DNA from: Mermis nigrescens
Lineage: Eukaryota; Nematoda; Enoplea; Mermithida; Mermithidae
Length of the DNA stretch: 64,000 nucleotides
NCBI GenBank assembly: GCA_036768485.1
Contig: JAVLUZ010000157.1
Span: 13,008,011-13,072,010 of the forward strand
Reading direction: 5' to 3'
Positions 10,966 to 21,526 of this stretch are shown here, in pieces. Below the pieces are notes generated by a model. That model ran no database searches, had not been told where the DNA came from, and worked only from the letters and a program-made list of their open reading frames with translations. Position numbers and translations under genes: made by a program. Every line of letters starts with the position of its first letter. Positions within the stretch are counted from its first letter, which is position 1.

Positions 10966-12368
10966 GCCCGGTTTCACCATAAGTTTACGACTCCTAAGAG
11001 TCCTACGAGTTCCGTTTTACGGGAAAATCGGGTTTCACCATCTTTTTACGACTTACGAATTACGACTACGAGTTAAGAGTAACGAGCAACGGGTTAAGAG
11101 TTCGTATTACGAGGGTTTCACCAGGGTTTCCGTAGGACTCATAAAAACTTATTTTTTACGAGTACTTTTTGGACCTTTTTACGAGTACTCGTAATAAAAT
11201 GTATATCTTTTCTGTGGCGTATGACATTCTTCGTTAGTCATTGTCTCTGTTCTAAACAGCATAATTATGTAATTAATTGCAGATTTTATGCCGCTCGATA
11301 GAAAAACATAGAAAGTGTTAAGAAATGTTTGGGATTTAGTCAACAAGAATTAATAAGCTTCTCAGAAAATTTATTTATAACTTTAAATAAAAATGAAAAT
11401 AATAATATTAGTAATAATAGTAATGACGAAAATAACAACAATAATAATAATAATAATTATAATAATACTAATAATAAGAATATTACTCATACTAATAATA
11501 ATAATAATAATAATTAATTATTATTATTATTATTATACTAATAATTATAATAATAATTATAATAATAATAATAATTATTATTATTATAATTTATAATCGA
11601 AATCAATTAAATCAGATTCAGAGACGTTATGAAGCTAAAAGTATATCGAAGCGTATCATTTCAATTTTCAAATTTAGGAAATCATTCTTAGTTGTCATTA
11701 ATACGTACATAAAATATGCAGTCGGCTCTTTTCCGAAAAAGTGCGATGTTATTCTAATTTTCAGAAATCTAATCAAAAATGTCTGATTTCCGCAATTCAT
11801 GAAAAAATGTTTAAGTGATTGTAATATTTTTCATAAAAAAGCTGCGAACATTACTAACAAGGGCTAAAGAATTAAATTTCGAATTACTACTCAAGAATGC
11901 AGCTTAAGAATCGAATTTTATGGGATTTCTCTCAAACATTTTTTGAAAAATATACTATTGTTTTAATGCTAATCTTCTTACCCTTTACATGTGCTGCCAG
12001 TATATGTATTATGTAGGTGTGTGCACGAAAGTGAAACAAATTGAGAAAAAACAAATCAGAAAACTATTTAAACGCACTAGTCTGCCACTTCTTTACGAGT
12101 CCTATGGACCTCTTTTTGATCCGTGATAATATTTACAAAATTTACGAATCTTTTCACTCGTAACATTCGATCGTAATATCTGGTGAAACTGCCCAGCCGT
12201 TATTCGTGAAAAAACACTCGTAAAAAGTACTCGTAGAACTCGTAACTCGTAGCCCGTGGCTCGTGAATCTCAGTTTTTGGTGAAACGGAAATTTGTAGCA
12301 CTCGTAGCCCGTACTCGTGAAAACGTCACCCGTAACTCGTAACTCGTAGCTTTGTGGTGAAACCGGGC
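10966..12368. mobile_element. Element C with GCCCGGTTTCACCA inverted termini
   Basis: A 1.4-kb element with perfect 14-bp TIRs (GCCCGGTTTCACCA ... TGGTGAAACCGGGC), flanked by CCTGG on both sides (10961-10965 and 12369-12373), so a 5-bp TSD. Uninterrupted copies of MITE B show the empty site. Both ends carry dense sub-terminal ACGAGT / ACTCGT repeats over about 200-300 bp. The interior is non-coding, with a trinucleotide array at 11394-11590. The superfamily is uncertain: a 5-bp TSD would allow Transib-like or another class, and the TIR does not match Transib ends that I know. Confidence 0.85.
11394..11590. repeat. (AAT/ATT)n array inside element C
   Basis: A plus-strand AAT/AAC run turns into an ATT run near 11516, so the array can fold back on itself. 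The Asn/Ile-only reading frames over it are artefacts. Confidence 0.9.
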
Positions 12369-12837
12369 CCTGGAAGCCCTTTTCTGTTCATGTAGGTTTC
12401 AAAACAATTTTAACAGCAGAGACAGTTATTTTTGCATAGTTTTCTTCTATTTTCAATAAAAAAATTTCAATATTTCGCATCAAATGCTATAAATACAGGA
12501 AATCAAGCAGTAAATAATGCTTCTAGACGTCTGTCCGCCTTGATTTTGCAAATTTTTCGGCGCTTCACGCCAGATTTTTGTTAAAGTCTTAGAAATTTAA
12601 GGATTTTTTCGCTCAAAATTGTCGAAAATTCTGAAATTTTAAGAAAAATATGACTTCAAAAGTGATTTTATGTAAAAGTATACAATGTAAAACACCGAAA
12701 AATGCTATTTCGCGCGTTAAGGGCAAAATTTTGGACCTGTTTTTGACTTTTTTGGAAAAGTTTGTATACCGCCCCCTCCCGCTACTGGATGGATCAGAAA
12801 GTACAGTAATTCTCGCATTCGTCTGCTACCATGAAAC

Positions 12838-13026
12838 GTTCAAAAACTCTTTTTTGTAAAGCACAATCTCAAAGTAGTTGGTTAAAATAGTGTTACTTTA
12901 AAGAATCTGATAAAGGCTGATGACGACGATAACGCGATAGCGCAACAAGGCGAAATAGATGAGGCTACATAACTTTGATTCAGATGATCTAGATTTCGAT
13001 GATGAATTATCTGCTTCACCAGATTG
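12838..13026 (+). pseudogene. hAT transposase C-terminal remnant (right arm, decayed)
   Basis: This inverted counterpart of 10295-10483 shows the same KLFFVKHNLK-type start and acidic DDLDFDDELSAS tail, but with several in-frame stops. It makes the foldback symmetrical. Confidence 0.65.
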
Positions 13027-13149
13027 AAATAAAAAATTCAGGCTAACACCAATAAACATTTGTTTTAGTTCGATAAAGTGTTAAATATTACGATTATTCT
13101 CTAGCTCATGTACATACAAAATATTATAAGAGTACTATTTATGGGTATA

Positions 13150-13268
13150 GGTATATAAGCTTGACCCTCGGCATTACCCTCGGCCTCGGCCTCGGCCTCG
13201 GCCTCGGCCGAGGCAAGGATTTTAAGTCGCCTCGGCCTCGGCCGAGGCCGAGGGTCCAAAAGTACCCT
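13150..13268. repeat. CCTCGG array, right hAT tip
   Basis: Repeated CCTCGG hexamers and CCTCGGCCGAGG palindromes mirror the left tip of the element. Confidence 0.9.
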
Positions 13269-13446
13269 CGGTCCGATCACCGAGTAGAACCGAGGGTTAC
13301 GATAAGTATTACGATACTCAGAAAGTATTAGTTTGTCATTTAGTAAAGTTGAAAGTGGTTTTTTGTTTTTACAAAACTACTCTGAGTACGCAGTGCGTAC
13401 CTACCTATTTTCTGTTTGCCTCACATTTCAATATTTATTTCTTGTT

Positions 13447-14992
13447 TACTTAATCATAGGTAGCGCGATAGCGCGCCAACGCACCTGTGCCATATCCATC
13501 TTTTCTCTTATGTGTTTTTCACAGCGAGTGCGAAAATCTGTGTCCCCCTCACACAGCTATAACAGCACGCTACATCTGGAGAGGTGCGGTTTTTTTTAAA
13601 GGTAGATAATAAAAACTTAGCGCCCCCATTTTTTTGCTTGTTTATAAGCACCGAGACGCGCAGTGAGTGTGTAAAGTTTACACCAAAAATTGGCAAAGTA
13701 ATTTGCGGAGGGCCAATTTTCCTAAAAATGTTTTCCTCACTAGTAGGTTACGAATCTGGTCTTAAAATTTCTTTACACTCTCTGGTTGTTGCACAGAGTG
13801 TAAATTAGACGGTTTTTTTACGGTTTTCATGTGGCCGAGCATATCTAACTCAGTTTTACATTCTATGCAGTCTCGATTGGTTTCAAAATGTAGACGGTTA
13901 AAAATTCTAGGGGACACTTTTTTTTAATTTTTTTCAAAAGCAATATTCTCGAATTTAGAGGCGTTTATTGTAAAGAGTCTGGGACAAAAAAATTTTTCCC
14001 TGCCATATTCTCCACTTGGTGAGAAACAACGTTGGTAACTACCTTTAAAATCTGCCTCGTCAACTTTAAGCGCTACACGTCAAAATTTATTTTGTTTCTT
14101 TACAATCAAAATATTGCGTTATTAGTGCAGGTGTAAACTTTTTTTTGGAGCACTTCGAAAAAATTTTTCTCGCTTAGAAGCGTCGTGGATGATGAATTTT
14201 TTAAATGTTCCCCGTAAGGTCAGAATAACGAATCAGACTCCTCAAACTTTTTCTACAATCAATACACAGTGCGAGGATTTAAACTTTTTTACACTCTAGT
14301 GGATGAGTAAAAAAACAGATTTTGTCCAAGATTTCTCTGCCAACTTTTTCGGTTATGAGTTAAGACAACTTAAATACATGACATGAAGTAACTTTTAAGC
14401 GGCTACACGTCGAAGCAAACCGCGTTTAAAAAAAACGTAATATTGGAGTTGTTTATGGGGGTAAAGTTCGAAATCTGAGGTGTGTACGCTAGGCGAAAAA
14501 CAGGTTTCTTCGCATTTAATTGGAAAATCATATCAAAATATTTGCGGAACATAAGCTTGGCACATACAAACGTACTACAATCAAAAGGGCTACAAACTGG
14601 CCCAAACCGAATTTATTTACACCAATGGGGCGTTCGGTTCAGATTTTTAAAGCTTACAATGTGGTGGACAGCAAAAATACGTGTTTGTCCATATTTTTGT
14701 TCGCCACTCCTTAAAAAGTACTTTTATTTTTATCCTATTCGACCTTCCCGACTTCTGAACAGAGAAAGTGAGTGTAAATAAATTCGGTTTAGGCCAGTTT
14801 GTGGCCCTTGATTTGTAGTACGTTTGTATATGCCAAACTTATGTTTGTAAATCCTACACTGAAAAAATTTTTGGAAAAAATCGATTGGTTTTTTCTGAAA
14901 CAGATGGAAAAAAACCGACGATTGCCCCAGAGATACATTCTGTGCTCAATTTGTATACGCACGTACACGACCGTTAAGCGCAACGCTTGAGC
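13447..14992. mobile_element. Family E repeat, inverted copy 2
   Basis: It begins ATCATAGGTAGCGCGATAGC, the reverse complement of the family E end at about 6292 and 40500, and shares GTGTAAAGTTTACACC-type motifs and the ACATCTGGAGAGGTGC block with the copy at 52.8 kb. It runs to within about 50 bp of the N gap, so its far end is uncertain. No intact coding region. Confidence 0.6.
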
Positions 14993-15039
14993 GAGTCGCC
15001 CGGGACCACCTTCCCTGCATCATATTTTTCATTCCTTTC

Positions 15040-15139
15040 NNNNNNNNNNNNNNNNNNNNNNNNNNNNNNNNNNNNNNNNNNNNNNNNNNNNNNNNNNNNN
15101 NNNNNNNNNNNNNNNNNNNNNNNNNNNNNNNNNNNNNNN
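15040..15139. other. Assembly gap, 100 N
   Basis: Exactly 100 N, the usual placeholder for a scaffold join of unknown length. The flanks differ in character (repeat to the left, coding-like sequence to the right), so real distance and continuity across it are unknown. Confidence 1.
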
Positions 15140-16742
15140 AAAGCAAGTCGAGTTTTGGTAAGTTGGCGTTTGTGTCATTCCTCTCATTTTTGGGCAGCAT
15201 GTTGGGCTTAATGGCTCCAATAATCGACCTCATAATTTGCATGTTGACATATAGCTTGCAATGGAGACTGCTTTGCAGTAGGCACAAAGTCATTCTATGT
15301 CCACAGCTGGATCATGCATCAAACTCTCAAGGAGACCATGAGCAATCCTGGATGGTGTGTGACAGTAATGTGACAGTGGTGGTTGGGGTTCATCTTCCTT
15401 TTGTTTTCTTTGATGATCATATGGGCGCGATGCCCATTTATTTGGTCTTAAAGATTCAAATTGATGGAGGTGCACCTGAACTTTGCTGGGGACCACTAGT
15501 TCCTCTGCAGAGAGGCGCAATGTTTCTGCATTGCTTTGATGGCTTCTTGATAAACGTTGATACAATTTTTTGTGAACTCGAGTGATATCGGTCTGCAATT
15601 TTTTTTGGAGATAATATGACAACAATAGACACAATTTGTGACGCTCCAACTGGGCAGGCACAGTCAAATGCGGTTGGTGGCTTGACAAATAGCTTGAATA
15701 TTGTGATGCAATTAGCATGTGTTGTCAATGTTTCAAACCAATTTGGGAAATTCTGAAAAGGCTTTGATCGGAAATTTGGTATACAATGAACCATGAAATG
15801 TGACCAACATCATCCAATGGATTTCTTCGCACATACGCCAGCTGATGTCTGGGTCATTGCACCAAGCCAAAATTGTGTAGAAACGTTGATCAAGAAATTT
15901 GAGCAAGGATTTGGCATGCATCACATCTGGCATTGTAAAAATTGCATGATGACTGTATGTTGAGTTGTATTTGCTTTCAAAATTGTGGAAAGCTTTAGAA
16001 ATATCGATCATCTGCTACAGAGTAATTAATAATGGGGCCATATGGTCCAGCAATGGGTGCATACAGTGCAGAAGTAGCTTGACTGGGATGGAGTGTGCGC
16101 ACCTGAGCAATTCTGCCAGGATTTTGACAACAGCGTGATTCACAATGTATTCAAGGCTAACTTTGTAGACAATATATCTGTTTGTTATGAAGAATTCATT
16201 TCAAGCAAAATACAAATCTGGATAATAAAGTCTATAGAAAATTCTTGGTTGCGTAATAAAATGTGGCACCCTCAAGCGGCTTGAACGCTCAGAATGTTCC
16301 TTCTCTAAGGGAATTGCTGAGATGGCCATAGGTCTAGTCAGCAGGCAAAGAATGTGAAAAAACTGCATATGTTGTTGATGAAGCGCCTTGTAATAAATTT
16401 GCGTTTCATTCAAGATTGATTGACACAGACGGGTACCATTGTCTGGTCCTAGCCAAGCACAAAGATATTGGCAGTTGTCCGTTCAACCAACTAGAAAGCT
16501 GGAGTTGTTCGGCCTAATTTTTCCATCAATTGATAAAAATATGTTGTGAAGCTAATGATGTTCTGCTTGTCCGCAGTGAATGGTAACGCCACTGCCATTA
16601 TGACAGCTGCTACTGACTGAAGTGCTAAAGATGTTGATGGAGCAAGTCTTGGGATTCAATACGCGGTTAAATTTGCTATTGGTGATAGTCAGTAAAATAA
16701 GCAATGTAGTAGCAGTTTCAGTAGCAATTGCTGGCATTGCAA

Positions 16743-17227
16743 CTGTATGTGGGCAGCACCATAATCCTGGAAGAGAGGTGTGCAAGATTTTTCAAAGATC
16801 AAGAAATAGCCTTAGAAATGGTGGTATGGCAAAAAAACATCTTTTTTTAACGTTTCTCATCAATCATTATCCATTGGCATCAAAAAATTGCGAAAAAAAC
16901 AAAAAAATTTAAAAATTGAATTCTGGGGAGGGGGTATACCATACATGGGCAGCAAGAAAATTCTGGGGGGGGGTGCAAGAGATTTTTTTGAAGGTCAAAA
17001 AATGGCCTTAAAAATGGTGGTATGGCGATAAAAACACCATTTTTCGACGTTTCTCATCAAGCACTATCTATTGGCATCAAAAATTTGCGAAAAAAACGAA
17101 AAAAATTTTCAAAAATTGAATTCTGGGGGGGTATTTTGGTTTCTGGGGGGTGCATACCCACCCAAACCCCCCCCCCCTTGCCCAGGTGTGGGGTATACCC
17201 CAAGCCCCCATCCTTATGCCCAGGTGT
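16743..17227. mobile_element. MITE A copy 1 (outer), interrupted
   Basis: Flanked by the exact 8-bp TSD CATTGCAA (16735-16742 and 17228-17235). The left half has the family core (GGTGGTATGGC ... CCATTGGCATC). At GGGTATAC it is interrupted by a second MITE A, then resumes for its last about 30 bp. It lies inside the broken coding-like block. Confidence 0.85.
16940..17190. mobile_element. MITE A copy 2, nested in copy 1
   Basis: A 251-bp element (CATACATGGGCAGC ... GCCCAGGTGTG) with the exact 8-bp TSD GGGTATAC (16932-16939, 17191-17198). It carries the family core TTTTTCGACGTTTCTC and a G-run / C-run pair near its right end. 8-bp TSD and CA...TG ends place family A in hAT. Confidence 0.92.
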
Positions 17228-18495
17228 CATTGCAATGCTGGTAATAGGTTTGGCTGACAATAAAATGACATTTGCGGCAGTAGTCATTGCACTTATATTA
17301 ACATTTTTGGCAACTGGCGATGCAAAAAGTGGTGCATTGATCTGCTGATCGAATTCAAACAAAGTGTTTGCATTAAAATCATAATTGTGAACAATATTGC
17401 ATTTGAGAGATGATGACAAAAATTGTTTGATGGCTGCTGGCATCTGCTTTGCCAACTGCAAAATCAATGGCTGTGTAAGATTATCCAAGGGAAGACACAT
17501 TGCTAGGCTAATAACCAACCTTAAATGGAAAATTTGACGGTGACAAAATTGGTCCTTGCATGCTTGGAAGCAGGGTAAGTCAATTTTATTATTGATTTGA
17601 TGCACATCTTGCACCTTTTTGAAGTATGATTGCTCCATATATGATAATTAGTGTGAGACTTGGAAACTGATGTTATGCAAATTTTCGAGCTCATTAAGAA
17701 TGATTTTTTTAGAAACAGCAGCATTTGGACAATTATTTCCATCATTTAGCCATAGGGCAAAATTTCTTTCTGCATCAAATGCACAAGTAGGTAAATCAGC
17801 GCTGTTTCTGTGGTTATCCATTGGACAAAACCTAGGTCCACTATTTACCGACTATTTTATCAGAAAGATTTCGGCCTGAGGCATCAGTAGAGTTTCCATT
17901 ACCTATGTGAATGCTACTGATAGTTAATTCATCATTGGACGTTGGCATGTATGGAGGATTTGCCGGGGGCGGCAAATTGAAGTTAAGCTTTGATACAGAA
18001 GTAGTTTGCTTAGTTTGATTTGTTGCATCAATTGTGACAGTGGCAAAGTTTTCTTTATAGGGGTGTGTGCGGAGTTTTCTTACTACCCATTTTAAAAATG
18101 GGAAATGTATGAAGACAGTACATAGGGTATGAAAAATGCGGCTGTCTTCAAATTCGAAAAAAGTTTTGATGAATCTGACCCTATAGGACAATGATTTCTG
18201 TGTATATCACTACGCTCACTAAAACAAGCTGTAACAAATGTAGGGCAAAGAAAAGAAAAAATTTATGTGGCATGTAAAGAGTGATTAAAAATGATGAGTG
18301 TGAGGCGATATTGAGGATGACATATATGAAACAATATAGGCGTCAGTGTCACAATACACAAATTCTTTGCCACAAACCTTACTTAATTTGTGCACTGCCG
18401 CAATGTGGACAATACGACAACAGAGGTGCAGAAAATGTTACACGTGTTTAGATAACCAAAAAGTATAATTTCTGGGTTAAGAAAAATAAATTTAC

Positions 18496-18616
18496 CATGA
18501 CTGGCCAGCTCGGTTGCAGCCAACAACCTCAAGGGGAGACTTCCAGTGTAAGTAATCAACCCATTGTTGTGTACTACAATACCAATGAAACCAAATGACG
18601 GTGGCGGATTACATAC
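18496..18616 (-). CDS. Candidate coding exon, unidentified protein
   Basis: A 40-codon open segment lies between a CTGTAG acceptor and a GTAAAT donor. Visible residues include FGFIGIVVHNNG and LPLRLLAATELASH, a plausible protein composition with good codon usage. It ends in phase 1. It lies on the same strand as the broken block at 15-18.2 kb and may belong to it. No family recognised. Confidence 0.4.
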
Positions 18617-18619
18617 CTA

Positions 18620-19789
18620 CAGGGCTCACCTAAGCACCGAGGCTAGACTAAGCGCTGGTCACGTTGCTAGAGAGTTCTAGGTCACTTATCATACCAAGTA
18701 TGACCCTCAAAACATCTCTTCAGTCCTAAATCGCTGACCGCTTCTGGTAGGAGAATAGTGGCAGCTATGCCCTAGAAATCTAATCCTTAGTTACTTACAA
18801 TACCCCAGATGTGCTCACAAGGTCAGTTTAACTCCCTCCCAAAAACCCCAGAAAAATCTCGAGTCTATAAATTAAGTTATTTTCTTGGTTAGGCTTATGA
18901 GTATGACTGGAAACGTTTTGGTTCCTAATAGCACTCATGAAGAATCCTCTAACAACAGTGAGCTTTATGCTGGTCTGGTCAATCATTCTAACAAAAAGAT
19001 AAAGTAATATTCTTGATATTTTTAGGTACATAAATAGGTGAATGAATTTTGATGAAAGAGAATACAGAAAGGATTCACGTTCCAAAATTGACACTCATTA
19101 TGAGGTGTCTCTCTTTAATGCTGAGCTATCTGCTGTATAGTTTACTCCTGAATAACTTTGACGAATATTTACTAAAACAAATAACACAATAAAAGCTCTA
19201 AGGGCGAGTCATATCAAAAACTTGAAGTGGTGCAAGTGAAAAAACAAAACGACTCATATAGGACAAGAGTAATATACAAGAAGTGCCTAACAGTTCTATG
19301 ACAATAGTATTTAACAAGATTAAAGATACGATAAAACGATTAGCCAATAAGATAACAGTGAGCAGGAGCCACTGCCGGGTGCTGCGTCACACACACGCTA
19401 ATTAAATGATAAAGACAAATATTGATTTCAAAGGCATGGATCGCATATTCCTATGTCAATAACGAATTGAGGATTTCTGGTGCGGAAACAAATATTTTTA
19501 ATTTTGCGAATATTGTACCTTTTTCGATGCAGTAAAAAGCAATCAAACCGCTAATGCTATTTGCGTGTACCGACAGTCATGACAAATGTACATACGCCTT
19601 AGATCTGATAGTAAAATGTGATAATAAAGGCTATAAGGAGAAAAATACCTCATGATATTGGCATAATAATTCATATCTAGTGTAGGCGGCTATAGAAATC
19701 TTGAGATTATAATGCGACAGATACCTAAAAACGCCAGAAGTTCAATGCTGCACGTCTGTCGGACTTTCAATGTTCGGATTTAGGCAGGT
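18620..19789. other. Unannotated stretch
   Basis: AT-rich, with no exon, repeat family or RNA gene recognised. The 18620-18800 segment is less AT-rich but has no sustained frame. Confidence 0.4.
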
Positions 19790-20640
19790 TTAAACTATAC
19801 ATATGATCATGTGGGTCTAGGAATCTAGACTCGTCTGGAAATCCAATAGACCCCTTTCCCCTTCAAAATCAATAGACCCCAAAATTGAATCTTCGGCTCG
19901 TTTTCTGGAGATTTTGCATAATCGAAACTTTCCCTAATCAATTAAATTGATGCCCTTGTATGGTCTAAATTTTTAAGCCATTTAGGCGCATGCAGATTGA
20001 TATTATTAGCATAATGCTGACTTATTTTTTTGAAAAATATCCTACACCAGAAATCATTCAAAACACAAAGAATAAAACAGTGATAAAAACGATAACTAGC
20101 GTATAAAAAGTTGACGTTCAAACGTGTTTTTGGCTGTTTGGAAGATAATTTGGCTTGACGCTCTCCTACCAAAATTCTACCCACCTTTCATAGGTACCGA
20201 TGTACATATCTATCTGTACACATCGGCAAAAACCAGATTCTAGGGGTATAGATAGCGCAAAAATCAGGAAAATAGCAGAAAAATATTAAAAACACTATTC
20301 TAGGGTCTACCGTAGTATGCAGGCGTATTTCGAAATAGCTAGTTTTGGGGTTCGGAACCCCTGAACTCAGCCTTAGAACCCATGTGATAAATTAAGCAAA
20401 ATTTTGTACATGAGTTGAACATTCCGATATCTTTCTGACTCTTGAAGAAATTTCCATGTCTCGTTGAACAAATTCTCTCCTCTTTACCGAGTAAAATTGT
20501 CGAACATGCTCGAATTATTCGATAAAAATCTTGCAACAGAATAAATCTTTCGAATAAAACTTAACAATGTAAAACGGTAAAAAAACGCTATATTGTGCGT
20601 AAATAGCAGACTTTCGAACCCTTTTTGACTGTTTGGCTAA
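19790..20640. repeat. Family F diverged repeat
   Basis: GGTCTAGGAATCTAGACTCG at the left, repeated references to an AATAGACCCC motif, and TTGGGGTTCGGAACC resemble the repeat at 9.4 and 41.7 kb. A small hairpin (CCGATGT ... ACATCGG) lies at about 20197-20226. Boundaries not resolved. Confidence 0.35.
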
Positions 20641-20696
20641 GAGTTAGGATAACACCTCATAACGTAAAGTCCCAAAATTATGAGAATAAAAATTAG

Positions 20697-21178
20697 AAGA
20701 CCATAATGAAATTCCCGAAAATCATTCAATATTCCAAAATCCCCAATCCCATTTCTATGTACGTACAATATCATGTGAAATTTTTTACATACTGTGTAGA
20801 TTCTTTCACTAATGCCGATATGGAGCGTCCTCACCATCACGCTAATTCTCCTTCCGTACGGGCTGATTCTCCTGAAATTATTCAAAATAAAACGTCAAGT
20901 ATCGGTCGAGTCGGCGCAGCAATCAAACCGCCAACTTGGCCGAAAGGCGCCTGAGCTGGCAAGCGGCCAGCATGGGCATTATTGTAGTGTCCAATAGCAC
21001 GTTGTTTGAAATTGTGTCCAAGTACCGCACAAATTTTTCTTTGGTTTTGTTCAGTTACGTGTCCACGATGCTAATTAGCGTGGACAGCGCGATTATTTCG
21101 TTGCTATTTGTTGCCGAAATTCGAGCCCGGGCCATTTTGCTCGTCAAGCGCTGTTTTAAATGTTTGTGTGCCGAATGA
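20697..21178 (+). CDS. C-terminal exons of a multi-pass (GPCR-like) membrane protein, frame-broken
   Basis: Exon a is 20697-20758 (short, with Asn/His-rich polar residues). A 41-nt intron (GTACGT ... TGTGTAG, 20759-20799) follows, then exon b, 20800-21178, ending TGA. Exon b opens with a strong hydrophobic helix (PIWSVLTITLILLPYGLILL) followed by a basic loop (KLFKIKRQ), as in TM5 and loop 3 of a rhodopsin-like receptor. A second hydrophobic stretch (FSLVLFSYVSTMLISVD ... AIISLLFVAEIRARAIL) ends in a Lys/Cys-rich tail (KRCFKCLC), as in TM7 plus a palmitoylated C-terminus. Between them the frame changes by +1 near 20920-20940: a sequencing error, a missed junction or a pseudogene. Upstream helices not found. 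The receptor family is a guess; being a membrane protein is fairly safe. Confidence 0.5.
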
Positions 21179-21293
21179 GTGATTGTGTACTATCTTATGG
21201 GGGTGAGACACTGCTGCTTTTAGCCCTTTAGGCGGATTTGCAAACTTTCACCAGATTACACAAAAAATGCTCAATTGAGAATTTTGTCAGTAA

Positions 21294-21526
21294 TTATAGT
21301 CTATTTCACGTAAGCTTGTTCATGAAAATCAATTTTCAGCGTTCAAGCTACATAAGTGGTTTCTAAGCAGCCGACTGTAATACAACTTTCACTTAGTAAA
21401 CTGTCATATGCTTATCCATTGCAATGCAAAGTTTCAGTGATTATTACTTCAGTTTATAAAGCTTTTTCTAATCAATTCAATTTGAAGATTATTTTCCGTG
21501 CACAAGGTTTAGTGAAATAGGCTATA
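21294..21526. mobile_element. Family G MITE, third copy
   Basis: About 233 bp from TATAGTCTATTTCACGTAAG to GTGAAATAGGCTATAG. The termini are inverted and match the copy at 2505. TA at the edges is consistent with mariner-type target use. Confidence 0.65.

Larger units (their letters stand above)
10806..12790. mobile_element. MITE B copy, split by element C
   Basis: The left part (10806-10965) begins GGCGGATTTAAGG and the right part (12369 to about 12790) carries the remaining sequence. Read across the insertion they align with the uninterrupted copies at 39843-40453 and 23963-24580 (shared ATATTTGGC(G/A)AGAT, CTTGGCGAC, GCGCTTC(A/G)CGCC blocks). It is nested in the hAT foldback. Its own TSD is not clear. 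Confidence 0.8.
9878..13282. mobile_element. Composite hAT-like foldback element with exact 8-bp TSD
   Basis: The left end is CAGTGATCGGACCGAGG; the right end, reverse-complemented, is CGGTGATCGGACCGAGG. Both are flanked by the exact 8-bp duplication AGTAGAAC (9870-9877 and 13283-13290). An 8-bp TSD plus CAGTG-type ends is diagnostic of the hAT superfamily. The arms (about 9878-10490 and 12800-13282) are inverted copies of one another, each with a GC-rich GCCTCG array at the tip and a transposase C-terminal coding remnant further in. The middle holds MITE B split by element C. The element is itself inserted in a family G MITE. It encodes no intact transposase, so it must have moved with enzyme supplied in trans. 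Confidence 0.88.
15140..18191 (-). pseudogene. Broken coding-like block, unidentified
   Basis: The block looks richer in GC than its surroundings, with many CAT/TGC/CAG words, and carries long minus-strand open frames that overlap and switch frame: about 18191-17841, 17638-17250, 16785-16552, 16011-15733, 15794-15456 and 15718-15290. Residue content looks protein-like (for example PLILQLAKQMPAAIKQF near 17470 and DPDISWRMCEEIHWMM near 15830). Stops and frame changes interrupt it, and two nested MITE A copies sit inside at 16743-17227. It could be a decayed intron-poor gene, a retrocopy, or a multi-exon gene whose introns I cannot delimit. I compared it mentally with CNOT1 and Mediator subunits and saw no secure match. 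No function assigned. Confidence 0.4.

Noticed and set aside
15163..15585. Plus-strand 140-codon frame
   Set aside because: It lies antisense to more protein-like minus-strand frames, and its content (Val/Ile/Cys-rich) looks like a shadow.
15140..18191. Assignment of the broken block to CNOT1 or a Mediator subunit
   Set aside because: Only short, loosely similar stretches recalled from memory in different frames; no run of conserved residues long enough to support a name.
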